Assembly: GCF_014203755.1 (NCBI RefSeq)
Contig: NZ_JACHJS010000001.1
Location: forward strand, 1,302,001-1,366,000
Reading direction: 5' to 3'
From: Saccharothrix violaceirubra
GTDB lineage: Bacteria; Actinomycetota; Actinomycetes; Mycobacteriales; Pseudonocardiaceae
Length of the DNA stretch: 64,000 nucleotides
A program made the position numbers and the translations under genes. This document shows, in pieces, positions 34,723-42,879 of this stretch; the first letter of the stretch is position 1; each line of letters opens with the position of its first letter. The notes under the pieces are model-generated. The model did no database searches, was not told the DNA's origin, and saw only the letters and a list, made by a program, of their open reading frames with translations.

Positions 34723-34756
34723 GACGGGTCCCAGGGCGCGAACCCCGGGACCCGTC
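34723..34756 (-). terminator. terminator of the RIO kinase gene
   Basis: GACGGGTCCC (34723-34732) pairs perfectly with GGGACCCGTC (34747-34756) around a 14-nt loop, starting 4 nt after the kinase stop codon. Confidence 0.75.
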
Positions 34757-34760
34757 GTCC

Positions 34761-35723
34761 TCACAGCAGGCCGGCGATGTCGAGCAACGACCGCGTCACC
34801 TCGGCGGGATCGGCCAGTTCCGGCTCCAGGCCGTGTGCGGTGAACCAGCCCGCGATGGTGCGCACGTCCCGTTCGAGGAACTCCCGACCGCCCGGGTTCG
34901 CCACCAGGTCCACGACCTGCGGCAGGTCGATCAGCACCAGCCGGCCGTCGTGCACCATCAGGTTGTACGCGGACAGGTCGCCGTGGGCGAGACCCGCCGA
35001 CGCGAGCACGCCGAGCGCGTCGACCAGTTGCCGCCACAGATCGAGCAGTCCGTCCTGGTCGGGACGCAGCTGGGCCAGCCGCGGCGCGGCCTGCCCGTCC
35101 GTGCCGACGAACTCCATCAGCAGTTCCGTGCCCGCCCGTGACACCGGGTAGGGCACGGGCGCGCCGAGCGACCACAACCTGCTCAACGCGGCGAATTCGG
35201 CGACCGCCCACTGCTCGGCGATCAGGTTGCGCCCGAACGACGTGCGGTTGGCGATGGCGCGCATCTCCCGGGACCGGCGCATCCGCCGGCCTTCGAGGTA
35301 CCCGGCGTCACGGTGGAACATCCGGTGGTCGTTGCTGCGATAGCGCTTGGCCGCCAGCGCGCATACCTGTGCGGTGTCGGGCAGCGACCGTTCGACCAGG
35401 AAGACGTCCGCCTCCTTGCCGGTCTTCACGATCCCGAGTTCGCGGTCCACGGCGGACAGGTCGGTGACCAGCCACTCGGGCCACGGCTTCGGGCCGCGTT
35501 CGGCGTCGCCCCACGTGGACCACCGGTCGGCGCCGTCCGGGACGTCGTCGACGACCGCGTCCTCGCGCAGCCGCGCGAGCCGGTCCTTGGCGTCCTCGGT
35601 GAGCCGGCCTCGGCGGGCCGGTTCGACGTCGTCGCGGACGCGACGACGGGTCGACCGCCGGTTCAGGTCGTCGGCGTGGTCGAAGTCGAGTTCGTAATCG
35701 CGGTACTTCTCGTGCTCACGCAC
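34761..35723 (-). CDS. RIO1-family atypical serine kinase
   Basis: 320 residues from GTG 35723. The RIO ATP loop is GIVKTGKEADVFLVE, the catalytic loop LAHGDLSAYNLMV supplies the catalytic Asp and Asn, and LIDLPQVVDL the metal-binding Asp. A charged N-terminal region of about 95 residues precedes the kinase domain. RIO1 proteins are ribosome-assembly ATPases or kinases in archaea and eukaryotes; bacterial ones are less studied. It follows a non-coding stretch and is upstream of, and on the same strand as, the RNA helicase, with a terminator between. Confidence 0.9.
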   Translation of the reverse strand: MREHEKYRDYELDFDHADDLNRRSTRRRVRDDVEPARRGRLTEDAKDRLARLREDAVVDDVPDGADRWSTWGDAERGPKPWPEWLVTDLSAVDRELGIVKTGKEADVFLVERSLPDTAQVCALAAKRYRSNDHRMFHRDAGYLEGRRMRRSREMRAIANRTSFGRNLIAEQWAVAEFAALSRLWSLGAPVPYPVSRAGTELLMEFVGTDGQAAPRLAQLRPDQDGLLDLWRQLVDALGVLASAGLAHGDLSAYNLMVHDGRLVLIDLPQVVDLVANPGGREFLERDVRTIAGWFTAHGLEPELADPAEVTRSLLDIAGLL

Positions 35724-35956
35724 TGGTGTGGGCTCCCTGGAACAGAGGGTGTTCGCCCCACCGGCGCGGGTGTGGTCGTCCGCGTCAGTCGGTGAGGGCG
35801 GGTGGACGGGTCGGTGCCACGACCCGGACAGCTGTCGTCATCACGGGCACCTCCCTGTCTCGTCGCCTCGTTCCCGACCCACGCAGCTTCCCAGGACCGC
35901 GCGGACGCGCGCAACCGATTTACCCCCTGCTTCGGATCGAGGGTGTCGCGACCGGT

Positions 35957-36436
35957 CTATCGGTGGAACCCCGCGCGACGGCCCAGCCACGCCTCGCCGA
36001 GGCTGCCGAACACCTTCGAGTCGTGCCGGAGGACGCGTTCGTCGTGCCAGTGCTCGGCCAACGGGGCGGCGGCGAGCATGTGTCGTCGTGCCGCCGCGCT
36101 GAACCTGATCAGTGCGACGAGGGCCGCGTCGGCTTCGTCGGCGGGCAGCGGCACGACCGACGCGGGCATCGGCAGCGCGAGGTCGACCCGGGCGAACGTG
36201 GCCGACGTGCCCAGATCGCGGGCGAGTTGGAATTCGACCGCCTCGGCGTTGCCCTGTCGACGTCGCCACATGAGGTCCACTGTGGACAGGCGAAGGCCGA
36301 GCAGTCGGGCCGTGCGCAGTCCCGACCACGCCTGCTCGAGCGCTTTCGGCGCGTCGTCGGCCGGGGATTCGAGTTCCTCGGCCAAGCCGCGCACCAGTGC
36401 GGGTGCGACGACGTCGGCGGGTGTGTCGGGGGTCAC
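35957..36436 (-). CDS. hypothetical protein
   Basis: 159 residues from GTG 36436. Mostly helical and Ala/Leu-rich (LVRGLAEELESPADDAPKAL; EADAALVALIRFSAAARRHM), no signal peptide, no known motif. Codon use fits the neighbours (third-position GC high), supporting a real gene. About 230 nt separate it from the RIO kinase. I do not recognise the family. Confidence 0.55.
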   Translation of the reverse strand: MTPDTPADVVAPALVRGLAEELESPADDAPKALEQAWSGLRTARLLGLRLSTVDLMWRRRQGNAEAVEFQLARDLGTSATFARVDLALPMPASVVPLPADEADAALVALIRFSAAARRHMLAAAPLAEHWHDERVLRHDSKVFGSLGEAWLGRRAGFHR

Positions 36437-37137
36437 TCCGGCATTCTGGCAGGAATGTCACACGACGTGACAAGTCACGATCCGGCAATACGTAAAGTGC
36501 GGAAATCGGTGGGCATTCGGCGTGCGTGCGGCGGCAACGCATTAAGGTCCCCTTCCGTTCCGGAATGGCCTTTTCTTTCGTTGTGGGCGGGCGTCGGGGT
36601 GTCGACCCGATCCCGGGTGAACCGGTGCGGTCCGCACTCTCCTGGAAGCGGACCGTTGGTCCGCTCCGGTTGTCGCGGCGACCGGATCCGCGGCGTGGTC
36701 CGGGTGGGGACGCGGGGCGATCGCGTACCCGGTCGACGTCACCATGTCGTGGCTCGACCTGCGACACATCGTCGTGTCGCCGTACCGGTTTCGGTCGCAC
36801 CCGGCGTCGACGTCGTCGGATACGGGACCGTGTCGAATGCCGGGACGTGCCCTTCGATCGTCTCGGTGTCGACGATGCCGGTGGTCGGTCGATGCGGTGT
36901 CGTCGACGCCGGCGCGGTGTCGACGGCGAGAACATCGACCGTCACCGTGTCGGCGACACCGACGTTGGCCGCCGCTGTGTCGACAACGTGGACGCCGTAT
37001 CCGCTGCGTGTCGTCGACGCGGTCGTGTACCGCGCAAGAGTTGACGACGTGGGCGTCGGTCACGGTGACGTCCGCCGAGCGAGGAGTCTCGCGTCGTGGT
37101 GACGGCGACAGTGGAACGTGACTCCCGAATGGGAATG
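36437..37137. other. 701-bp non-coding region rich in TGTCG/GTCGAC words
   Basis: No convincing gene on either strand. It holds one dispersed palindrome (36647) and, from about 36770 to 37090, many closely spaced GTGTCG and GTCGAC words that give a low-complexity look without forming exact tandem repeats. Confidence 0.5.
36647..36665. repeat. dispersed palindrome, copy 10
   Basis: AGCGGACC-GTT-GGTCCGCT, perfect 8-bp arms, in a gene-free region. Confidence 0.7.
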
Positions 37138-38082
37138 TCAGTGCTGTGCGAACGTGCGTCGATAGTCCTTCGGTGCGACGCCGACGAGCGCGGTGAAGTG
37201 GTGGCGCAGCAGCGCGGCCGTGCCGAAACCACAGTGGTGCGCGATCTGTTCGACGGCGAGGTTCGACTCTTCCAGAAGCCTCCTCGCTTTCAGTACGCGT
37301 TGTGCCGTGATCCACCGGTGCGGGCTCGTACCGGTTTCCGCCGCGAACCGGCGGGCGAAAGTGCGTTCGGACATCCGGGCGCGGCCCGCGAGAGTGGACA
37401 CGGTGTGTTCGTCGGCCAATTCCCCCATCAGTTCGGCGAGCAAAGGCTGGAGGCTGTCCGCGCGCACGGGCATCGGTTCTTGGACGAACTGGCGCTGGCC
37501 GCCGTCGCGTTGCGGCGCCACGACCATCCGCCGGGCGATCGCGGCCGTGACGGTCGACCCGAGTTCGCGGCGCACCAGGTGCAGGCACGCGTCGATGCCT
37601 GCCGCCGTACCCGCGCCGGTGATCACGTCGCCCTCGTCGACGAACAGCACATCGGGGTCGACGCGCACCTTCGGGAACCGGGCGGCGAGGTCGGCCGCGT
37701 ACCGCCAGTGCGTCGCGCACGTCCGCCCGTCGAGCAGACCCGCCGATGCGAGCACGTACGCGCCGCTGCACACCGACAGCAGCGTGGCGCCCCGACGGTG
37801 CGCGGTGCGCAACGCGTCCAGCAGGTCGGCGGGATACTCGTCACGCACCCGTACCGCGGGCATCGCGACCAGATCGGCACTGAGCAACGCGCTGTAGTCG
37901 TGGTCGGCCAGCACCGAGACGCCGATCGACGACCGCACCGGCTCCGGGGTCGCCGTGCACACCCGGAAGTCGAACGGCGGTACGCCGTCCTCCGTCCGGT
38001 CGACGCCGAAAACCTCGGCCACGACTCCGAACTCGAACGGCGCGAACCCGTGGATCAGCGGTACGGCGACCCTGTGCAGCAT
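37138..38082 (-). CDS. GlxA-type AraC family regulator with DJ-1/PfpI domain
   Basis: 314 residues. The N-terminal half is a class I amidotransferase-like DJ-1/PfpI domain with the nucleophile-elbow SVCSGAYVLASAGLLDGR; the C-terminal half is an AraC double helix-turn-helix (STLAGRARMSERTFARRF; AVEQIAHHCGFGTAALLRHH). Such regulators usually activate catabolic genes in response to amino acids or related ligands. The ATG at 38082 diverges from a small membrane-protein gene 80 nt away. No obvious target cluster nearby. Confidence 0.92.
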   Translation of the reverse strand: MLHRVAVPLIHGFAPFEFGVVAEVFGVDRTEDGVPPFDFRVCTATPEPVRSSIGVSVLADHDYSALLSADLVAMPAVRVRDEYPADLLDALRTAHRRGATLLSVCSGAYVLASAGLLDGRTCATHWRYAADLAARFPKVRVDPDVLFVDEGDVITGAGTAAGIDACLHLVRRELGSTVTAAIARRMVVAPQRDGGQRQFVQEPMPVRADSLQPLLAELMGELADEHTVSTLAGRARMSERTFARRFAAETGTSPHRWITAQRVLKARRLLEESNLAVEQIAHHCGFGTAALLRHHFTALVGVAPKDYRRTFAQH

Positions 38083-38163
38083 GCGACGCAGCGTAGTTGG
38101 CAGGATGTTGATGGACAACGGCATCTCTGCCAATGGCGGCATCGGTCCGACAGTCGCATAGTT

Positions 38164-38298
38164 ATGCCCATGACCAACGCTTTGCTACTCGTGCCCCTAG
38201 CCGTCCTCGCGCTCGTCGTGTACGGGCTCGAGCACAACCACCGCCGCAACGGCCTGCACCGGCCGGTGTCCGGCAACACGAACGAACCGCTCTACTAG
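38164..38298 (+). CDS. small single-pass membrane protein
   Basis: 44 residues (or 42 from ATG 38170). One hydrophobic helix (NALLLVPLAVLALVVYGL) is followed by a short basic then polar tail with HNHRRNGLHRPVSG. It ends 10 nt before the left end of an insertion sequence, so its terminator or downstream partner may have been displaced. Short length makes it uncertain, but the helix plus charged tail is typical of a real small protein. Confidence 0.5.
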   Translation: MPMTNALLLVPLAVLALVVYGLEHNHRRNGLHRPVSGNTNEPLY

Positions 38299-38355
38299 GT
38301 GTACTGCCCTGAGCTTGTCTTTTGAGGTCCCGGGCGGTTGACGGACACCCCGGTT

Positions 38356-38428
38356 GATCACAGAAGCAGCCCTTGGTCGATCATCGCTCTTGCGACAGAA
38401 GGACGATCGACCAAAGGGCTGCGTGATC
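38356..38428 (+). promoter_or_regulatory. hairpin hiding the transposase start
   Basis: GATCAC plus 38366-38382 pair with 38405-38422 plus GTGATC (38423-38428), giving a stem of over 20 bp with small bulges. The 3' arm contains the AAAGGG ribosome binding site and the GTG start, so mRNA read in from outside would be poorly translated, as known for IS10 and IS50. Confidence 0.7.
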
Positions 38429-39886
38429 AGTGTGCACCATCTCGACCCCAGATCGGCGCTCGGGGCGTTGTCCGGGTTCCGGCGGGAGTTCCACCGGTGT
38501 CTGACCCGTCGGGCGGACGGGTTGTTCGAGCTGGCCGACGCCGTGCTGTGCGCCGACGGACCGGTGCGGACCCTGGTGGGGTTGTCGTTGGCGCCCGAAC
38601 ACCGGCGTGGGCACGGTGGCCTCTACGACGCGGTCAACAACGGCCGCATCGAGGTCGACCGGCTACGCGACGCGCCGGCCGGGACGCCGTTGCCGCGGGC
38701 CGCGGACGGCCGCCTGGTGCTCGCGGTCGACGTCTCGCCGTGGTTGCGGCCGGACGGCGCGACCTGCCCGGACCGCACGTTCTGCCACGTCTACGGACGC
38801 GGCAGAGGCGAGCACCGCATGATCCCGGGATGGCCGTACTCGTTCGTGGCCGCGCTGGAGACCGGCGGCACGTCGTGGACCGCGCTGCTGGACGCGGTCC
38901 GGCTGCCGCCCGGCGCGGACCTCGCCGCGGTGACCGCCGCCCAGGTCCGCGGAGTGGTCCAACGGCTCATCGCCGCCGACCAGTGGCGCCGGGGTGATCC
39001 GGAGATCCTGGTGGTGTTCGACGCCGGTTACGACGCGCCCCGCATCGCCCGTCTGCTCGAGGACCTGCCGGTGCGGGTGCTGGGACGGATGCGGTCGGAC
39101 CGGGTGCTGCGCCGCCCGGGCCCGCCCCGGGTCCACAACCCTCTGGGCGGACGGTTTCGCAAGCACGGCGGCGAGTTCGTCTTCGGCGACCCCGCCACCT
39201 GGGGCGCCGAGGACGTGCTGACCCGCACCGACACCCGTCTCTACGGCACCGCCACCGCACAGGCCTGGAACCGGCTGCACCCGCGACTGACCCGCCGGGC
39301 CGCCTGGATCGACCACAGTGGACCGCTGCCGATCGTCGAGGGCACCGTGATCCGACTGACGGTGGAGCGCCTGCCCTCCGGCGGGGTGAACAAACCGGTC
39401 TGGCTGTGGTGTTCCGATCCCGACTCCGGCCCGGTCGAGGTCGACCGCTGGTGGCGGGCGTTCCTGCGGCGCTTCGACATCGAGCACACCTTCCGTCTGC
39501 TCAAGCAGACGCTCGGCTGGACCAGACCCAGGCTGCGCGATCCCGAGGCCGCCGACCGCTGGACCTGGCTGATCCTGGCCGTCCACGCACAACTGCGCCT
39601 GGCCCGCCCGCTGGTCGCCGACCTGCGCCACCCCTGGGAACGACCCGCCGAACCCGCCAGGCTCACCCCGACCCGCGTCCGGCGCGGGTTCCGCAACCTC
39701 CACATGAAGATCGCCCGCCCAGCGGCTGCACCGAAACCGGTCCGCCCCGGACCGGGACGACCTCCCGGCTCGAAGAACCGCGCCACCGCACCGCGCTTCG
39801 ACGTCGGACTCGTCCTGGCCACTGGACGGGCACATACCCGACCGGCCCACCACAAGAAGGGCACCAAACCCCGCCGAACAGGTTAA
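38423..39886 (+). CDS. transposase of insertion sequence A
   Basis: 487 residues from GTG 38423. The DDE-type core is recognisable: LVLAVDVSPWLRPDG (first Asp), ILVVFDAGYDAPRIA (second Asp) and FDIEHTFRLLKQTLGW (catalytic Glu). This layout fits the NF041680-type putative transposases common in actinobacteria, related to IS4-like enzymes. Basic and Pro-rich C-terminus (KPVRPGPGRPPGSK; an AT-hook-like GRP). Intact, so the element may be active. Confidence 0.88.
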   Translation: MISVHHLDPRSALGALSGFRREFHRCLTRRADGLFELADAVLCADGPVRTLVGLSLAPEHRRGHGGLYDAVNNGRIEVDRLRDAPAGTPLPRAADGRLVLAVDVSPWLRPDGATCPDRTFCHVYGRGRGEHRMIPGWPYSFVAALETGGTSWTALLDAVRLPPGADLAAVTAAQVRGVVQRLIAADQWRRGDPEILVVFDAGYDAPRIARLLEDLPVRVLGRMRSDRVLRRPGPPRVHNPLGGRFRKHGGEFVFGDPATWGAEDVLTRTDTRLYGTATAQAWNRLHPRLTRRAAWIDHSGPLPIVEGTVIRLTVERLPSGGVNKPVWLWCSDPDSGPVEVDRWWRAFLRRFDIEHTFRLLKQTLGWTRPRLRDPEAADRWTWLILAVHAQLRLARPLVADLRHPWERPAEPARLTPTRVRRGFRNLHMKIARPAAAPKPVRPGPGRPPGSKNRATAPRFDVGLVLATGRAHTRPAHHKKGTKPRRTG

Positions 39887-39895
39887 AAGACAAGC

Positions 39896-40987
39896 TGAGA
39901 GGTTGTGGACGGTCCGACACGTAGTCGGATGATGTTGGAATGAGGGAGGGCCTCCGGGTTCGGTGTGGATTGCGACGTCGACACCGAGCCCACGGAGGCC
40001 CTCGTGACCCACGCTAACGCACCCTTGACCGAGCTGGGACGGCTGCGCCTGGCCCGGTGTGTCGTGGACGAGGGGTGGCCGCTGCGGCGGGCGGCCGAGC
40101 GGTTCCAGGTCTCGCCGACCACCGCCGCCCGCTGGGCCGACCGTTACCGCGAGCTTGGCGAGGCGGGCCTGGTCGACCGTTCCAGCCGCCCGCACCGCAG
40201 CCCGCGTCGCCTGCCCACCCGCCGCGAACGCCGGATCGTCAAGGTCCGCCTGGCGCGTCGGTGGGGCCCGGCCCGCATCGCCCACCTGCTCGGACTGAAC
40301 CCCTCCACCGTGCACCGGGTGCTGCGCCGCTTCGGCCTGGCCCGCCTGGCCCACCTGGACCGGGCCACCGCCACGCCGGTGCGCCGCTACGAACACGCCG
40401 CACCGGGCGACCTGGTCCACGTCGACATCAAGAAGCTCGGCAACATCCCCGACGGCGGCGGCCACAAGGTGCACGGACGGCGGGCCGGCGGGCGCAACAG
40501 CTCCGCCCACCGCGACCCGACCAGGCCCCGCAAGGTCCACGGCCGCCCGAACCTCGGCTACGCCTACCTGCACAACGCGGTGGACGACCACTCCCGGCTG
40601 GCCTACACCGAGATCCTGCCCGACGAGACCAAGGACACCGCCGCCGCGTTCTGGACCCGGGCACAGGCGTTCTTCCGGGAAGCCGGCGTCACCGTCCGCC
40701 GGGTGCTGACCGACAACGGCTCCTGCTACCGCTCACGGCTCTGGCGCGACACCCTCGCCAACGCGGGCATCACCCATAAACGCACCCGCGCCTACCGGCC
40801 ACAGACCAACGGCAAGGTCGAACGCTTCAACCGCACCCTGCTCGACGAATGGGCCTACGCCCAGGCATACCGGTCTGAGACCGAACGCCGCGAGACGCTG
40901 CCGCGGTGGCTGCACACCTATAATCACCACCGCGGCCACACCGCACTCAAAGGCCAACCACCTGCCAGCCGCGTCCCCAACCTCACA
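39896..40987 (+). mobile_element. IS481-family insertion sequence, about 1.09 kb
   Basis: Inverted ends TGAGAGGTTGTGGACG (39896-39911) and, on the other strand, TGTGAGGTTGGGGACG (40972-40987) differ at two positions and start with TG as in IS481. The left end shares 4 nt with the right repeat of element A, so the two are fused end to end. The transposase frame runs 15 nt past the right end and borrows its stop from flanking DNA. Confidence 0.7.
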
Positions 40988-41002
40988 GGACAGAACAACT
41001 AG
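40004..41002 (+). CDS. IS481-family transposase
   Basis: 332 residues from GTG 40004 with CGGAGG 5 nt upstream. An N-terminal helix-turn-helix (AAERFQVSPTTAARWADRYR; PARIAHLLGLNPSTVHRVL) is followed by an rve integrase core with Asp in VHVDIKKLG, Asp in VLTDNGSCY and Glu in NGKVERFNRTLLDEWAY. The final QNN and stop lie outside the element; the stop TAG overlaps the stop of yaaA on the other strand. Apparently intact. Confidence 0.92.
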   Translation: MTHANAPLTELGRLRLARCVVDEGWPLRRAAERFQVSPTTAARWADRYRELGEAGLVDRSSRPHRSPRRLPTRRERRIVKVRLARRWGPARIAHLLGLNPSTVHRVLRRFGLARLAHLDRATATPVRRYEHAAPGDLVHVDIKKLGNIPDGGGHKVHGRRAGGRNSSAHRDPTRPRKVHGRPNLGYAYLHNAVDDHSRLAYTEILPDETKDTAAAFWTRAQAFFREAGVTVRRVLTDNGSCYRSRLWRDTLANAGITHKRTRAYRPQTNGKVERFNRTLLDEWAYAQAYRSETERRETLPRWLHTYNHHRGHTALKGQPPASRVPNLTGQNN

Positions 41003-41745
41003 GGCTGGGAGACCACCAGGTCGACCGCGTCCGCACCGGTCCGCTCCAGCCGCATCCCCACCCCACCGGCCACCCGGATCAGCTTGGCCACCGAGTCGGG
41101 TTCCGCCCGCGACTCCACCAACGCCCGCGCCAGGAAACCCTTGTGCGCCTTGTTGAAGTGGCTCACGGCCTGCCGTCGTCCCGAGTCGTCCTCGGTCACG
41201 ACCTTCACCACCACGGCACCCGGAATCCGGGCCAGCCCCGAGTACGGACCGCTGCGCAGGTCGACCACGAAGTCGTCCACGCCGGCCAGCGCCGGTTCCA
41301 GCACGGGCCGCCACAGCGCGCCCAGCGGACCGACGGCGGGCAGTACGCTGCCGCCCGACAACCGGTACGCCGGAATCGGGTCGCCACCGCGCACCACGCC
41401 GAACAACGCCGACGCCACGGCCAGTCGGGCCACCGCCTTGGACTTGCCCGCCCGCGTCAACCCCGCGTAGTCCAACGCGTCGTAGAGCACGCCCGTGTAC
41501 CGGCTCAACGCGGGTGTCGTCGGGGAGGTGCGCAGCGCCGCGTTGCGCGCCACCTCGTCGGCCTGCCGCTGCGACAGACCCAGCACCGACCGCGCGGTGT
41601 CGGGATCGGCGGCCAGCTCCACGACCGCGTCGACCAGCTTGGCGCGTACGGGATTCAGGTCCGGGAACGACAGCGCGTCCAACTCCAGTGGCACGCCGCG
41701 GCCACCGATCGACTTGGTCTCCGACGGGGGCAGCAGTACCAGCAC
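40999..41745 (-). CDS. yaaA: peroxide stress protein YaaA (DUF328/UPF0246)
   Basis: 248 residues from GTG 41745. LVLLPPSETKSIGG at the start, RYTGVLYDALDY, and SHFNKAHKGFLARAL near the end are YaaA signatures. E. coli YaaA lowers free intracellular iron and limits Fenton damage; the fold binds DNA in vitro. The coding region is complete, as the IS481 element inserted 12 nt beyond its stop. Confidence 0.88.
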   Translation of the reverse strand: MLVLLPPSETKSIGGRGVPLELDALSFPDLNPVRAKLVDAVVELAADPDTARSVLGLSQRQADEVARNAALRTSPTTPALSRYTGVLYDALDYAGLTRAGKSKAVARLAVASALFGVVRGGDPIPAYRLSGGSVLPAVGPLGALWRPVLEPALAGVDDFVVDLRSGPYSGLARIPGAVVVKVVTEDDSGRRQAVSHFNKAHKGFLARALVESRAEPDSVAKLIRVAGGVGMRLERTGADAVDLVVSQP

Positions 41746-42350
41746 GAGCCGGAAGGGTAGCCCCGCCCGGTCGGGCCACCCGCACCGAATCACCGCGCCG
41801 CTCGCGGAGTCGGCCGCGTGCCGACCGGACGACCCGTCCGGTCGGGTCCACCACGCCGGTCGCCGCGCGTCCAGCGGACGGCGACGACCGCACCGGTCAG
41901 CGACCCGAGCAGACCCATCCGATGGGCGGACCGCCGTTCCGTACGTGGTCCTGCCAGGTCCACTCGCGGTCGGCTGTGCACGCTGCCCTCGGACGATCCA
42001 CCCGCCGTGGGCGGTCGGGCGACCCGGTCGACGGCGAGGGCGATCACCGTCGACCGGACGACGACGGCGACCGTCGGGGACGACCGAGCCGATGATCACC
42101 TCGGACGCCGGCGGGCGACCGCGGTCACCGTCGGGCCGGTGGACGCACGCGTCGGGACCGGTCGGGGCCGCCGTCCGGCCGACGGATGATCACTCCGCGA
42201 ACGCCGGCTGGGATCGCCTTTCACCAGGCAGGCCATCAGGCCGCGGGCACCGGGGTCGTTCGGCCGGCGGGCGCGACCGGCAGTGGTCCGATCCGCGGTC
42301 GATCGGGAGGGAGAGGCGGCCCCGGCGTCACCGACGGACGGGCTGCGTGA
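41746..42350. other. 605-bp region without a recognisable gene
   Basis: Very GC-rich with open frames on all strands as expected from composition, none with a ribosome binding site plus family-like sequence. I see no repeat or hairpin of note. It contains the yaaA promoter region. Confidence 0.4.
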
Positions 42351-42701
42351 TCACCCCGGCTGCCCGACGCAGAACTGGTTGCCGTCCGGATCGGCGAGCA
42401 CCGTCCACTTCAGACCGGGAACGGCGTGCTCGGCCACCTCCGTCGCGCCCAGGGACACCAGCCGCGCCACCTCGGCCACGCGGTCGGCCACGTGCGAGTC
42501 GAAGTGGACCCGGTTCTTGCCGCCGACCGCCTCCGGGACCCGCTGGATGCCCAGTCTCACGCCGCCTTCGACCGCCGGGGCGAGGACCACGAACTCGCCC
42601 CAGTCGTTCTCGACGGTCGTGCCGAGCGCCTTGGTCCAGAAGTCGACGAGCGGTCGGAGGTCCGTCGTGTCGATGGTCACCATGCCGATGTGCAGTGTCA
42701 T
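42351..42701 (-). CDS. VOC family (glyoxalase-like) protein
   Basis: 116 residues. One vicinal-oxygen-chelate domain: [20 protein letters not shown] at the start, [20 protein letters not shown] in the middle and [16 protein letters not shown] at the end. The usual metal ligands are partly kept (His3-like HIGMV, Glu/Asp in ADPDGN). Function within the superfamily (dioxygenase, isomerase or antibiotic binding) cannot be told. Divergent from proS. Confidence 0.85.
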   Translation of the reverse strand: MTLHIGMVTIDTTDLRPLVDFWTKALGTTVENDWGEFVVLAPAVEGGVRLGIQRVPEAVGGKNRVHFDSHVADRVAEVARLVSLGATEVAEHAVPGLKWTVLADPDGNQFCVGQPG

Positions 42702-42816
42702 GGGCGGGACGCTAGTCAGGGGGTCCGACAGTTTCCGGTCCGCTCGGTCCTCGGGGCGTCACACCATCGGGTGGAGTCGGTCGGGTCGGGACCGGCGCCG
42801 GAACGCGACAACCCGT

Positions 42817-42846
42817 TGGAACTGGCACAACGCGGTTCACTACGCT
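42817..42846 (+). promoter_or_regulatory. putative proS promoter
   Basis: TTGGAA (42817-42822) and TACGCT (42841-42846) are separated by 18 nt and resemble the housekeeping sigma -35 and -10 boxes. Transcription would begin about 28 nt before the GTG start of proS. Confidence 0.45.
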
Positions 42847-42879
42847 GCTCGCCAAACCCGCGCCAGAGGAGTGCCCACC

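Larger units (their letters stand above)
38309..39899 (+). mobile_element. insertion sequence A (unassigned DDE family), about 1.59 kb
   Basis: Terminal inverted repeats CTGAGCTTGTCTTTT (38309-38323) and its complement at 39885-39899 match at 14 of 15 positions and enclose one transposase gene. The transposase stop codon lies in the right repeat. No target duplication is visible, because the right end is directly joined to a second element. Confidence 0.85.

Noticed and set aside
38309..40987. Composite transposon made by the two insertion sequences
   Set aside because: They belong to different families, lie in direct contact and carry no passenger gene.
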